Part shown: positions 10,295 to 18,684 of the stretch, in pieces
How the letters are laid out: each line of letters opens with the position of its first letter
Position numbering within the stretch: position 1 is the stretch's first letter
Assembly (NCBI RefSeq): GCF_012933465.1
Contig: NZ_JABBND010000009.1
Location: 124,001-188,000 of the forward strand
Direction of reading: 5' to 3'
DNA length: 64,000 nucleotides
Origin: Actinomycetospora sp. TBRC 11914
GTDB taxonomy: Bacteria > Actinomycetota > Actinomycetes > Mycobacteriales > Pseudonocardiaceae
Made by a program: the position numbers and the translations under genes
The notes under the pieces: generated by a model
Told to the model about the DNA's origin: nothing
Databases searched by the model: none
Seen by the model: only the letters and a program-made list of their open reading frames with translations

Positions 10295-11653
10295 GTGCAC
10301 AGGACGGCGCTGGTGGTGGCGGTGTGCGCGGTCGTGGCGCTGCTCGCCTCCGGGTGCGCCGCGTCCGTCGACGGGCAGGCGTTCGCGTCGGCCACGGTGA
10401 CCGCGGGGATCGACCCCGGCTTCGTGCACGGCACCGACGGCGGCGACGACGACCGGCTGGCGGCCGCCGTGCTGCGCGACCTCGAGACGTGGTGGGGCGG
10501 GCAGTTCCCGGCGCTCGCGGGCGGTGCCCGCTTCACCCCGCTCAAGGGCTACTTCTCGGTGGACTCCTCGCGCGACGGCCCCGGCCCGCCGTGCACCGAC
10601 TCGGCGTCGGACGTCGAGGGCAACGCGTTCTACTGCCCGCGCGCGGACATCATCGCTTACGACCGCGCGGCCCTGCTGCCGGTGCTGCGCCAGAAGTTCG
10701 GGGACTCGGCGGTCGTCGTCGTGCTCGCCCACGAGTTCGGCCACTCGGTGCAGCAGCGCCTGGAGTCGACGTCGCGGACCTCGGCCGGCCTCGACTCCGG
10801 CGCGCCGACGATCCTCTCGGAGGGCCAGGCCGACTGCTACGCGGGCACCTTCCTGCGCGCGGTGCACGACGGCGACCTGCCCGACCTGCGCACCGACGAC
10901 CGCGGGATCGACGGCGCGATGAGCGCGCTGATCACCTTCCGGGACCCGGTGGGCACCGACGCCGCGGACGACCGCGCGCACGGCAACGCCTTCGACCGCG
11001 TCTCCTCGTTCCAGGACGGCTACGACGGCGGCCCCCCGGCGTGCGCCGGCATGACGCTGCAGAACCGCAGCTTCACCCAGCAGTCCTTCGCCAGCCTCTC
11101 CGACGCGCAGAGCGGCGGGAACCTCCCCCTGCCCGACCTGCTCAAGGCCATCGGCACCGACCTCGACCGCTACTTCGGTGGGCTCGTCCGCCAGCGGGGC
11201 GGGCAGTGGACCCCGCCCGCGATCCGCGAGAACGCCGCCGGGTGCGGGAAGGACGCCGTCGACCTGTGCGCGGGGACGCCCCCCACGCTCGCGGTGGACG
11301 ACCGGGCGCTGGCCCGCGTCCACGACGGCATCGGCGACTACGCCAGCGGCACCGTCGTCGCCTCCCGCTACGCGCTGGCCGCGATGGCCGCGCTCGGGCT
11401 CCCGACGACGGGCGCGCAGGCCGGCACGACGGCGCTGTGCCTCGCCGGGGCCTACACCGGCGACGTCGGGAAGCCCGGGTCCGACTTCACCCTCTCCCCC
11501 GGCGACCTCGACGAGGCCGTCGGACTGCTCGAGCGCGACGACTCGGCCGCGCGCAGCACCGACGGTGCCGCCCCGGCGGGCGGCGCCTACGCGCGCATCG
11601 AGGACTTCCGGCGCGGCGTCGGCGGCGGCGCGACGAGGTGCCTGGCAGGCTGA
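10295..11653 (+). CDS. Secreted lipoprotein, putative neutral zinc metallopeptidase
   Basis: 452 aa. The N-terminus is a lipoprotein signal: charged start, hydrophobic stretch, then LLASGC with the lipid-acceptor Cys at residue 21. The zinc motif HEFGH is at residues 146-150, and a downstream SEGQADCYAG block matches the E-x-Q-A-D-C-x-A-G signature of the YpfJ-like zinc-peptidase family (PF04228, from memory). It likely acts outside the membrane; substrate unknown. GTG start with no good Shine-Dalgarno. The next gene starts 6 nt after the stop and may be co-transcribed. Confidence 0.8.
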   Translation: MHRTALVVAVCAVVALLASGCAASVDGQAFASATVTAGIDPGFVHGTDGGDDDRLAAAVLRDLETWWGGQFPALAGGARFTPLKGYFSVDSSRDGPGPPCTDSASDVEGNAFYCPRADIIAYDRAALLPVLRQKFGDSAVVVVLAHEFGHSVQQRLESTSRTSAGLDSGAPTILSEGQADCYAGTFLRAVHDGDLPDLRTDDRGIDGAMSALITFRDPVGTDAADDRAHGNAFDRVSSFQDGYDGGPPACAGMTLQNRSFTQQSFASLSDAQSGGNLPLPDLLKAIGTDLDRYFGGLVRQRGGQWTPPAIRENAAGCGKDAVDLCAGTPPTLAVDDRALARVHDGIGDYASGTVVASRYALAAMAALGLPTTGAQAGTTALCLAGAYTGDVGKPGSDFTLSPGDLDEAVGLLERDDSAARSTDGAAPAGGAYARIEDFRRGVGGGATRCLAG

Positions 11654-11659
11654 CCGGGG

Positions 11660-12367
11660 GTGGCGGTCAGCCTCCGCAACCGGCCCGAGACGGTCCCGGT
11701 CGGCCTCCTGCTCTCCGCGGTCGGCGGGTTCCTCGACGCCTACACCTACGTCGGCCACGGCGAGGTGTTCGCCAACGCGCAGACCGGCAACGTCGTCCTG
11801 CTCGGGGTCGGGCTGGTCCGGGGCGACGTCGGCGGGGCCCTGCGCCACCTGCCGCCGCTGCTCGCGTTCCTGGTCGGGCTCGGGGCCGCCGAGTCGCTGG
11901 CCCGGGTCCCGCGGCGCCCACCCACGCCGCGGCCGCTGCGGCGCCCGACGCGGGTGGTGCTCGCCGTCGAGGCGCTCGTGCTGGCGCTGTGCGCGGCGGT
12001 GCCGCTGCCCGACGTCGTCGTGACCGTCGCGGTCGCGTTCGTCGTGGCGCTGCAGGTCTCGACCTTCAAGTCCGTCGGCGACGTCCCCTACAACGCGACG
12101 GTGACCACCGGCAACCTGCGCAGCCTGGTCGCCGAGATCGCGCGCTGGGCCGGCGACCGGGCACCCGACGCGGGACGCCGCGCCGGGGTCCTCGGCGGCA
12201 TCGTGCTGTCGTTCGCCGCCGGAGCCGCGGTGGGGGCCGCGCTCACGGTGACGACCGGCCGCTACGCCGCGGTGGTGGCGGCCGCGGCGGTCGTCGTCGT
12301 GCTGGTCGCGATCGTCGTCGAGACCCGGCGCCGCGACCGCGCGCAGCCCGACGCGACGGCTCAGTAG
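11660..12367 (+). CDS. DUF1275 (YoaK-like) membrane protein
   Basis: 235 aa with about six hydrophobic segments. It carries the family signature near the N-terminus, GGFLDAYTYVGHGEVFANAQTGN, and the second-half motif VGDVPYNATVTTGNLR. Role unknown; DUF1275 proteins are predicted transporters or channels. It follows the lipoprotein gene by 6 nt and converges on the thioredoxin gene. The TAG stop lies in a short direct repeat that also holds the other gene's stop. Confidence 0.85.
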   Translation: MAVSLRNRPETVPVGLLLSAVGGFLDAYTYVGHGEVFANAQTGNVVLLGVGLVRGDVGGALRHLPPLLAFLVGLGAAESLARVPRRPPTPRPLRRPTRVVLAVEALVLALCAAVPLPDVVVTVAVAFVVALQVSTFKSVGDVPYNATVTTGNLRSLVAEIARWAGDRAPDAGRRAGVLGGIVLSFAAGAAVGAALTVTTGRYAAVVAAAAVVVVLVAIVVETRRRDRAQPDATAQ

Positions 12368-12394
12368 ACGACTCAGTAGAGGACGACTCAGTAA
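12360..12394. repeat. Threefold CTCAGTA repeat carrying both convergent stops
   Basis: CTCAGTAG/CTCAGTAG/CTCAGTAA begin at 12360, 12372 and 12387; the last two sit in a 15-bp direct repeat GACGACTCAGTARAG. The first copy supplies the TAG of the DUF1275 gene and the last supplies the TGA of the minus-strand thioredoxin gene. Confidence 0.7.
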
Positions 12395-13434
12395 AGGGCG
12401 CGGGCGAGGGCTCGCCGGGCGCTGGTGACCCGCGGGTCGTCGGCCGCGAACAGCTCGAACAGCCCGACGAGGTGCTCGCGGGCGGCGTCGCGGTCGTCGC
12501 CGCCGGTGCGCTGGACCGTCTTCACGAGCCGGTCGAAGGCCGCCTCGACCCGCCCTGCCGCGAGCTCGGCGTCGGCGGCCGCCTTCTGGGCGTCGACGTC
12601 GTCGGGGGCGGCGTCGGCGCGCGAGACCGCCGTCGGGTCGGCCTGCTCGGCCCGCGACATGAAGCGGACCTGGGCGAGCGCCGCCGCCGCCTCGGTGTTC
12701 GCGGGCTCCTCGGCGAGGATGCGCTCGTAGGCGGCCACCGCGGCGTCGTAGTCGCCCTGCTCGAGGGCCTCCTCGGCGGCGGTGAAGCGCGGGTCGTCCG
12801 GCTCCGGCGCGGGCTCGGCGCCGTCCTCGGAGCCCCCTGCGGCGGCGCGGGCCTCGGCCTCGGCGATGCCCGGCATCCGGTCGCGGAGCGCGTCGAGGAT
12901 CTGCCCGATCCAGCCGCGGAGCTCGTTCTCCGGCTGGACCCCCGAGAACGACGTGACCGGCTGCTGCGCCACCACCACGTACACCGTCGGGATCGACTGC
13001 ACCTGGAACATCTGGGCGATGCGCGGGTTCGCGTCGACGTCGACCTTGGCGAGGATCCACGCCCCGCCGCCCTCGTTCGCCAGCTTCTCCAGCGTCGGCG
13101 AGAGCTGCTTGCAGGGCTGGCACCAGTCGGCCCAGAGGTCGACGACGACGGGCACCGTCATCGACCGCTCGAGGACCTCGGTCTGGAAGGTGTCCTCGGT
13201 GACGTCGATGACGTACGCACCGGCCGGCGGGGGTGCCCCCTCGACCACCGGCGCGCCGTCACCCCCCGCGGGCGCCTGCGGGGCGCCACCGGCGGGCGGG
13301 CCACCGGCGGGACCGCGCTGGGCGGAGCCGCGCTGCTCCGCGCGGGCCTTCAGCCCGGACAGGTCGACGGCGCCGGCCATGGCCGAGGACAAGGCCGCCT
13401 GCGCGGCCTGCTGACGGGGATCGGGACGTGCCAC
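12388..13434 (-). CDS. ybbN: Thioredoxin-TPR co-chaperone, YbbN/CnoX-like
   Basis: 348 aa from the GTG at 13434, which keeps [20 protein letters not shown] as the N-terminus. A thioredoxin fold (about residues 75-190) has active site WCQPCK (C105, C108) and cis-Pro in SIPTVYVV. The C-terminal half is a helical TPR-like region ([23 protein letters not shown]). E. coli CnoX protects chaperonin substrates under oxidative stress and lacks a full CxxC; here both cysteines are present, so redox activity is possible. A Pro/Gly/Ala-rich segment (about 35-65) precedes the fold. M. tuberculosis has a similar gene near glgB (from memory). Confidence 0.85.
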   Translation of the reverse strand: MARPDPRQQAAQAALSSAMAGAVDLSGLKARAEQRGSAQRGPAGGPPAGGAPQAPAGGDGAPVVEGAPPPAGAYVIDVTEDTFQTEVLERSMTVPVVVDLWADWCQPCKQLSPTLEKLANEGGGAWILAKVDVDANPRIAQMFQVQSIPTVYVVVAQQPVTSFSGVQPENELRGWIGQILDALRDRMPGIAEAEARAAAGGSEDGAEPAPEPDDPRFTAAEEALEQGDYDAAVAAYERILAEEPANTEAAAALAQVRFMSRAEQADPTAVSRADAAPDDVDAQKAAADAELAAGRVEAAFDRLVKTVQRTGGDDRDAAREHLVGLFELFAADDPRVTSARRALARALY

Positions 13435-13466
13435 GACCCCAATCCTGCCAGCCGTCGGGGAACCCG

Positions 13467-13802
13467 TCAGGCCAGGTCCCGGCCCAGGTGCTCCTCCACG
13501 CGCGCCACCTTCGCGGCCAGCTGTCCGGTCCACCCCGGGCGGATGTCGGCCTTGAGGACGAGCGACACCCGCGAGCCGTAGCGACCGGCGGCCTCGGTGG
13601 CCCGCTTGACCACGTCCATGACCTCGTCCCACTCCCCCTCGACCGAGGTGAACATCGACGACGTCTCGTGCGGCAGCCCCGACTCGCGGACCACCCGGAC
13701 CGCGGCGGCGACGGCCTCGCTCACGGAGTCGGACACCTGGCCCGGGGACTCGTGGCTGTCGGGGGCGGGGCCCGAGGGCGCGACGCTGAAGGCGACGATC
13801 AT
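13467..13802 (-). CDS. DUF77 / thiamine-binding family protein
   Basis: 111 aa. It begins [12 protein letters not shown] and ends with [23 protein letters not shown], which fits the MTH1187/YkoF-like family of small ferredoxin-fold proteins that bind thiamine or related ligands in some members. The exact ligand here is unknown. It is divergent from the marR gene (56-nt gap) and 32 nt upstream of the thioredoxin gene on the same strand. Confidence 0.75.
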   Translation of the reverse strand: MIVAFSVAPSGPAPDSHESPGQVSDSVSEAVAAAVRVVRESGLPHETSSMFTSVEGEWDEVMDVVKRATEAAGRYGSRVSLVLKADIRPGWTGQLAAKVARVEEHLGRDLA

Positions 13803-13843
13803 CGTCCCAGCCTGCCAGGGCCCCTCCCCCGGCCGCGGCTTGC

Positions 13844-13849
13844 TAGATT
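13844..13849 (+). promoter_or_regulatory. -10-like box for the MarR gene
   Basis: TAGATT ends 9 nt before the ATG at 13859. It is one of the better -10 matches in the window and leaves a leader of about 2-3 nt with no Shine-Dalgarno. Confidence 0.5.
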
Positions 13850-13858
13850 CCGGGCCTG

Positions 13859-14362
13859 ATGGCCGCGTCCGATCCTCTCCCGTTCGACCCGATCGCGCGG
13901 GCCGCGGACATCTGGTCGGCCAAGATCGGTCCGTCGTCGGCGATGGCAGCGGTGACCAGCGTGTTCCGGGTCCAGCAGGTCCTGCAGCAGGCCGTCGACG
14001 CCGCGCTGCGCCCCCACGAGCTCACCTTCGCCCGCTACGAGGCGCTCGTGCTGCTGCGGTTCTCGCGCTCGGGGGCGCTGCCGATGAGCCTCATGGGGCA
14101 GCGGCTGCAGCTGCACCCGACGTCGATCACCAACATCGTCGACCGCCTCGAGGGCGCCGAGCTGGTCCGTCGCCGGCCCCACCCCACCGACAAGCGCACC
14201 ACCCTCGTCGAGATCACCGAGGCGGGGCGCCGCCGGGGCGAGGAGGCGACGGCGTCGGTGACGGCGGTCGACTTCGGCCTGGTCGGGCTCTCCGACGACG
14301 AGGTCACCGCGCTCACGGCGCTGCTCGCGAAGGTCCGCCGCGCCGCCGGCGACTTCAGCTGA
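13859..14362 (+). CDS. MarR family transcriptional regulator
   Basis: 167 aa winged-helix protein: dimerisation helices at both ends, recognition helix MGQRLQLHPTSITNIVDRLE and wing RRPHPTDKRTTLVEITEAGR. Ligand and targets are unknown. It is divergent from the DUF77 gene, which it may regulate along with itself. It converges on cydDC, with a compound palindromic repeat in the 94-nt gap. Confidence 0.9.
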   Translation: MAASDPLPFDPIARAADIWSAKIGPSSAMAAVTSVFRVQQVLQQAVDAALRPHELTFARYEALVLLRFSRSGALPMSLMGQRLQLHPTSITNIVDRLEGAELVRRRPHPTDKRTTLVEITEAGRRRGEEATASVTAVDFGLVGLSDDEVTALTALLAKVRRAAGDFS

Positions 14363-14379
14363 CCGCTCCCCCACCCGCG

Positions 14380-14489
14380 CGAGGGGAACCCTCGTGCGGA
14401 TAGAGCGACCGGATCCTCCCCTCGCGCCGCCCGCCCTCGCACCGCGAGGGGAGGATTCAGCCCACGAGAGCGACCGAGGGTTCCCCTCG
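14380..14489. repeat. Compound inverted repeat between marR and cydDC
   Basis: Hairpin CGAGGG-gaa-CCCTCG (14380-14394), then a 14-bp inverted repeat ATCCTCCCCTCGCG (14413-14426) with CGCGAGGGGAGGAT (14443-14456), then hairpin CGAGGG-ttc-CCCTCG (14475-14489), which is the exact reverse complement of the first. AGAGCGACCG also recurs (14403 and 14467). The right-hand part overlaps the last ~11 codons of cydDC. Probably a two-way terminator. Confidence 0.75.
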
Positions 14490-17400
14490 TGCGGTGTCGA
14501 CGAGCCGGCCGTCCTCGAGGTGCAGGACGCGGTCCACGCGGTCGAGCCCCTCGGGCCGGTGGGTCAGGAGCAGGACGGTCGCCGGGGTGTCGAGCAGGTC
14601 GGCCATCAGCGCCTCCGCGGTCTCGACGTCGAGGCCCTCGGTGGGCTCGTCGAGCACCCGGACCGCGGGGTCGGCGAGCAGGAGCCGGGCCGCCGTGAGA
14701 CGCCGCCGTTCCCCACCGGAGACCGTGTCCGGGCCGATCACGGTGTCCAGCCCGTCCTCGAGCCCGGAGACCCACCCGGCGAGCCGGACCCGGCGCAGCG
14801 CGTCGAGCAGGCGGGCGTCGTCGGCGTCGGGCGCGGCCAGGAGCAGGTTGGCGCGCACGCTCGCGGTGAAGACGTGGTCGTGGTCGCCGAGCAGGCCGAT
14901 CCGGCGCCGGACGTCGTCGCCGGAGAGCTCGCCGAGCGGCACCCCGCCGAGGGTCACGCTCCCCGCCGCCGGGTCGAGCAGCCGCAGCAGCACCGCCGCG
15001 AGGGTCGACTTGCCCGACCCCGACGCGCCGGTCACCGCGACCCGGGCGCCCGCGGGCAGGTCGAGGTCGACGCCCTGCAGCGCCGCCGAGCCCGCCCAGC
15101 CGGCGGTGAGCCCGCTGGCCCGCAGGTCGCTGCCCGCGGGCAGGGGCCGGGGCCGGGCCGGTTCGACGGCGGGTTCCGGGGCCTCGGCGAGCACGGCGAG
15201 CCGGCGCCGGGCCTGACCGCCCCGCACGGCCGCCCGGGCGGCCCCCGGCAGGGCCAGCACCGTCGCGGCCAGGGCGGTCGGGAGGAGGACGACGATCCCG
15301 ACGAGCCCCGGCGCCGCCCCGCGCAGCCCGGCGGCGGCGAGCGCGGCGCCGAGGGTGGCGACGGCCAGCGCGAGGTGGGCGGCGGCGTCGGCGAGTCCCT
15401 CGTGGCGGGCGGCCCGCCGGCGGGCGGCGCCGAGCGCGGCGGCGCGGTCCCGCACGACGGCGAGGGCGACGTCGCGGTCGCGGGCGGCGAGCTCCTCGCG
15501 GGCGGCGAGGGTCTCGCCGACCGCGGCCCCGAGCCGCTCGCCCGCGGTGTCGAGCGCCGTGCCGTCGCGTCGGGCGGCGCGGGCCGCCAGCGCGGGGACG
15601 ACGAGCACCGCCGCGCCGAGCCCGCCGGCGAGCGCGGGCAGCGTCGTCGGGACCGCCGAGAAGGCGACGGCGAGCACCACCGGCACGACGACCGCCGCCA
15701 CGAGCAGCGGCTGCCGGCCCCGGACCAGGCCGTCGAGGCGGGTGTCGACGTCGTCGACCGCGCGGGCGAGCAGCTCGCCCCGCCGCCCGGCGACCGCGCC
15801 CGGGACCCGGTCGACGAGCACGGCGACGAGCGCGCGGCGCCAGCCCGCCACCCGGGCGAGCGCCCCGTCGTGCACCACGAGCCGCTCGAGGTGGCGCAGC
15901 AGCGGCCGCAGGATGGCCGTGGCCCGCACGAGCACGACCGCGATCGAGAGGGTGAGCACCGGGGGCCGGGCGTCGGCGCGCACGATCAGCCAGGTCGAGA
16001 CCGCGGTGAGCAGGAGCCCGGCGAGCACCGCGCCCGCGCCCAGCGCGACCCCGGCCGCCGTCGTGCCCCTGCGGGGCTCCGCGGGCGCCGCGGCGTCCGC
16101 GCTCGGCCGCGGCTCGACGGGCCGCTCGCTCGCGTCGGTGGGCGGGCGCCGCAGGGTGACGACCCGGTCCGCCGCCGCGAGGGCGGCCGGGCGGTGGGCG
16201 ACGAGCAGGACGGCCGCGCCGCGGTCGGCGGCCGCGCGCAGCAGCCCCAGCACCCGCGTCTCGGTGGCGGGGTCGAGGTGGGCGGTGGGCTCGTCGAGGA
16301 GCACCGTCGCGTGCGGCGCGTCGGAGAGGGCGAGCAGGACGCGGGCGAGCGCGAGCCGTTCCCGCTGCCCCGCCGAGACCGAGCCGCCCTCCTCGGCCAG
16401 CGCATCGTCGGGGTCGAGGGGCAGGTCGAGGGCGGCGAGGACGGCCCGCATCCGGGCGCGCGGGACCTCGCCGAGGGCGTCGGCGACGCTGCGGGCGTGC
16501 GGCAGCGTCGGGCGCTGCGGCAGCACGAGCACGGGGTCTCCGACGGCGACGGTGCCCGCGTCGGCCCGGACGGCACCGGAGAGCACCCGCAGCAGCGTCG
16601 TCTTGCCCGCGCCGGACTCCCCGGCCAGCGCGACGAGCTCGCCGGGCGCGACGGCGAGGTGGTCCAGCGCGAGCGCGTCGGCGCGGCGGCCCGGGTAGCG
16701 GACGCGGACACCCGAGGCGCGCGCGCCAGGTGAACGAACGTGGTCGCCGGGACGACCGAATCCGTTCACGTGGTCGGCGACCACGCCGGCCTCGGCCGTG
16801 TCGTGGAACCGCGCACCGACCTCGCGGATCGGGCGGTACGCCTCGGGCGCGAGCAGGATCGCGACGAGCGCCGGCGCCAGCCCGAGCGACCCGTCGACCA
16901 CCCGCAGCCCGGCCGACACCGCGACGAGCCCGACCGACACCGTCGCGACGAGATCGAGCGCCGTCGTCGACAGGAACGCCACCCGCAGCACCGAGCCGGT
17001 CGCGCGCCGGTGGGCCTCCCCGACGCGGGCCACCTCGTCGACCTGCCGCCGCGCCCGGCCGAACAGCCGCAGCGTGGCGAGGCCGGTGACGACGTCGAGC
17101 ACGTGGCCGGCCAGCCGCTCCCCCGCCGCCCACTGCCGGGCCGCGCGGGCCCGCGTCGCCCAGCCGACCAGCGCCGCGAACACCGGCAGCAGCGGCAGGG
17201 TCAGCAGCACGATGAGCGCGGAGGTCGGGTCGGCGACCGCGAGCCCGACCAGGACGAGCGGCGGCAGCACGACGGCGAGGACCAGGGCCGGCAGGTAGGC
17301 GGTGAACCACGCCCGCAGGTCGTCGATCCCGCCGGAGGCGAGCGCGCGCCGCACCCGGGCCCCCGGGTCCCGGCGCTCGGCGTCGGGGTCCCGCGCGTCC

Positions 17401-17687
17401 AGCAGCCGCTCCCGCAGCGGCTCGACCACGCGGTCCGCGGTCCCCGCGGCGACCCGCGGCGCCACGCCCGCGACCAGGGCCCGCACGACGAGGGCCGCGG
17501 CCAGCGCGGCGAGGGTGGCGCGCGGCGACGTGCCGTCCACCAGCGCGGCGACCAGGAGGCCGGCCGCGACGAGGGCGGTGGCGTCGGCGAGGGCCCCGAC
17601 GACGCCGAGCACGACCTGGCCGGCGACCCGCGGCAGCGCCGGACGGGCGAGGCGGAGCAGGCGGGGGTCGACCGGGCCGGCACTCAT
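14457..17687 (-). CDS. cydDC: Fused ABC transporter CydDC, cytochrome bd assembly
   Basis: 1076 aa, two ABC half-transporters in one chain. CydD half: six-helix domain (about 1-305), then an ATPase with Walker A GESGAGKTT (K362), signature SAGQRE and Walker B VLLDEP. CydC half: second membrane domain (about 545-840) and an ATPase with Walker A GASGSGKST (K893), signature SGGERR and VLDEPTEG. The transporter exports cysteine/glutathione (or heme, debated) and is needed for cytochrome bd. Separate in M. tuberculosis but fused in several actinobacteria. It starts in an ATGA overlap with cydB. Residues 306-321 are encoded by a 48-bp palindromic element lying in the CydD linker. Confidence 0.95.
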   Translation of the reverse strand: MSAGPVDPRLLRLARPALPRVAGQVVLGVVGALADATALVAAGLLVAALVDGTSPRATLAALAAALVVRALVAGVAPRVAAGTADRVVEPLRERLLDARDPDAERRDPGARVRRALASGGIDDLRAWFTAYLPALVLAVVLPPLVLVGLAVADPTSALIVLLTLPLLPVFAALVGWATRARAARQWAAGERLAGHVLDVVTGLATLRLFGRARRQVDEVARVGEAHRRATGSVLRVAFLSTTALDLVATVSVGLVAVSAGLRVVDGSLGLAPALVAILLAPEAYRPIREVGARFHDTAEAGVVADHVNGFGRPGDHVRSPGARASGVRVRYPGRRADALALDHLAVAPGELVALAGESGAGKTTLLRVLSGAVRADAGTVAVGDPVLVLPQRPTLPHARSVADALGEVPRARMRAVLAALDLPLDPDDALAEEGGSVSAGQRERLALARVLLALSDAPHATVLLDEPTAHLDPATETRVLGLLRAAADRGAAVLLVAHRPAALAAADRVVTLRRPPTDASERPVEPRPSADAAAPAEPRRGTTAAGVALGAGAVLAGLLLTAVSTWLIVRADARPPVLTLSIAVVLVRATAILRPLLRHLERLVVHDGALARVAGWRRALVAVLVDRVPGAVAGRRGELLARAVDDVDTRLDGLVRGRQPLLVAAVVVPVVLAVAFSAVPTTLPALAGGLGAAVLVVPALAARAARRDGTALDTAGERLGAAVGETLAAREELAARDRDVALAVVRDRAAALGAARRRAARHEGLADAAAHLALAVATLGAALAAAGLRGAAPGLVGIVVLLPTALAATVLALPGAARAAVRGGQARRRLAVLAEAPEPAVEPARPRPLPAGSDLRASGLTAGWAGSAALQGVDLDLPAGARVAVTGASGSGKSTLAAVLLRLLDPAAGSVTLGGVPLGELSGDDVRRRIGLLGDHDHVFTASVRANLLLAAPDADDARLLDALRRVRLAGWVSGLEDGLDTVIGPDTVSGGERRRLTAARLLLADPAVRVLDEPTEGLDVETAEALMADLLDTPATVLLLTHRPEGLDRVDRVLHLEDGRLVDTARGEPSVALVG
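16726..16773. repeat. 48-bp nested palindrome, family B copy 1, inside cydDC
   Basis: Outer arms CCAGGTGAACG (16726-16736) and CGTTCACGTGG (16763-16773) pair at 10 of 11 positions; the inner stem is GGTCG/CGACC (16742-16757). It matches the intergenic copy at 21596-21643 in length, outer arms and inner stem. It is in frame and encodes HVNGFGRPGDHVRS (minus strand) between the CydD membrane domain and its ATPase. Confidence 0.85.
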
Positions 17688-18670
17688 GCCGTGACCTCCC
17701 GCCCACTCGCCACCCGCCGCCGGAACACCCAGTACGAGAACGCCTGGTAGGCGAGGACGCCGGGCAGGATGACGATCCCGCCGATCGTGATCACCTCCAG
17801 CGCCACCGGCGACGCGGCCGCCCCGGCCACGGTGAGCGACCACGCCGGGTCGAGGGTCGAGCGCAGCACCACGGGCAGGTGCGCCGTGAACGCCGCGACC
17901 ACGCCGCCCAGCACGGCCAGCGAGGCCGCCGCGAACGCGAGGGCCTCCCGACGACGGGCCGCGGCGAGTCCGGCGCCGACGGCGAGCACCGCGACCGGCG
18001 CCGCCGCGGGCGTGGTCGTCCCGGCCGTCACCGCGGCGCCGACCGCCACCAGCCCCGCCGTCGTGACCGCCACCCACCGCGCCCGGACCCGCACCGGCCC
18101 CGTCGTGCGCAGCCCGAGGAACGCCGCGCCCTGCAGCAGGGCGGCCAGCACCCCGGCCAGCGCCCCGGCGAGGGCGGGCCAGGTGGCCAGCGGCGCCAGC
18201 GAGCGGGTCAGGCCCGAGCCGGCCACGGCCGCGTCGGGACCCAGCGCGAGACCCGTCGTCGCCAGCGCGACCACCGCCCCGAAGCCCGCCGCGCTCACCA
18301 GCGACGACACCCCGAGCACGAGGTCGCAGCGCCGCCGCCAGGCCGCGGTGTCGACCTTCCCGCGGAACTCGAGCGCGACGCCGCGCGCCGCGAGCGCGAG
18401 CAGGACGACGACCACGGGGAGGTAGAGCCCCGAGAGGAGCGCGGCGTACCAGGCGGGGAAGGCCGCGAACGTCACGCCGATCGCGGCGACCAGCCACACC
18501 TCGTTGCCGTCCCACACCGGGCCGACGGTGCGGACGGCGGCGCCGCGCTCGTGCTCGTCGCGGCCGAGGAGGCCGGCGAGCATGCCGACCCCGAAGTCGA
18601 AGCCCTCGAGCACGGCGAAGAGCACCCAGCAGAGCACGACGAGGGCGAACCAGAGCATCGCGAGATCCAT
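17684..18670 (-). CDS. cydB: Cytochrome bd ubiquinol oxidase subunit II
   Basis: 328 aa multi-spanning membrane protein beginning MDLAMLWFALVVLCWVLFAVLEGFDFGVGML, the classic CydB opening, followed by VGPVWDGNEVW. It forms the heterodimeric bd oxidase with CydA, reducing O2 with quinol at high affinity. The start at 18670 is 14 nt from the cydA stop, and its stop overlaps cydDC by 4 nt, so cydA-cydB-cydDC form one operon. Confidence 0.96.
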   Translation of the reverse strand: MDLAMLWFALVVLCWVLFAVLEGFDFGVGMLAGLLGRDEHERGAAVRTVGPVWDGNEVWLVAAIGVTFAAFPAWYAALLSGLYLPVVVVLLALAARGVALEFRGKVDTAAWRRRCDLVLGVSSLVSAAGFGAVVALATTGLALGPDAAVAGSGLTRSLAPLATWPALAGALAGVLAALLQGAAFLGLRTTGPVRVRARWVAVTTAGLVAVGAAVTAGTTTPAAAPVAVLAVGAGLAAARRREALAFAAASLAVLGGVVAAFTAHLPVVLRSTLDPAWSLTVAGAAASPVALEVITIGGIVILPGVLAYQAFSYWVFRRRVASGREVTA

Positions 18671-18684
18671 GACCGGCCTCCGAA

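Noticed and set aside
17688-18515. Longer N-terminus of CydDC reading back through cydB
   Set aside because: The upstream frame overlaps cydB in a different frame and has no domain; ATG 17687 gives the normal CydD N-terminus and a standard ATGA overlap.
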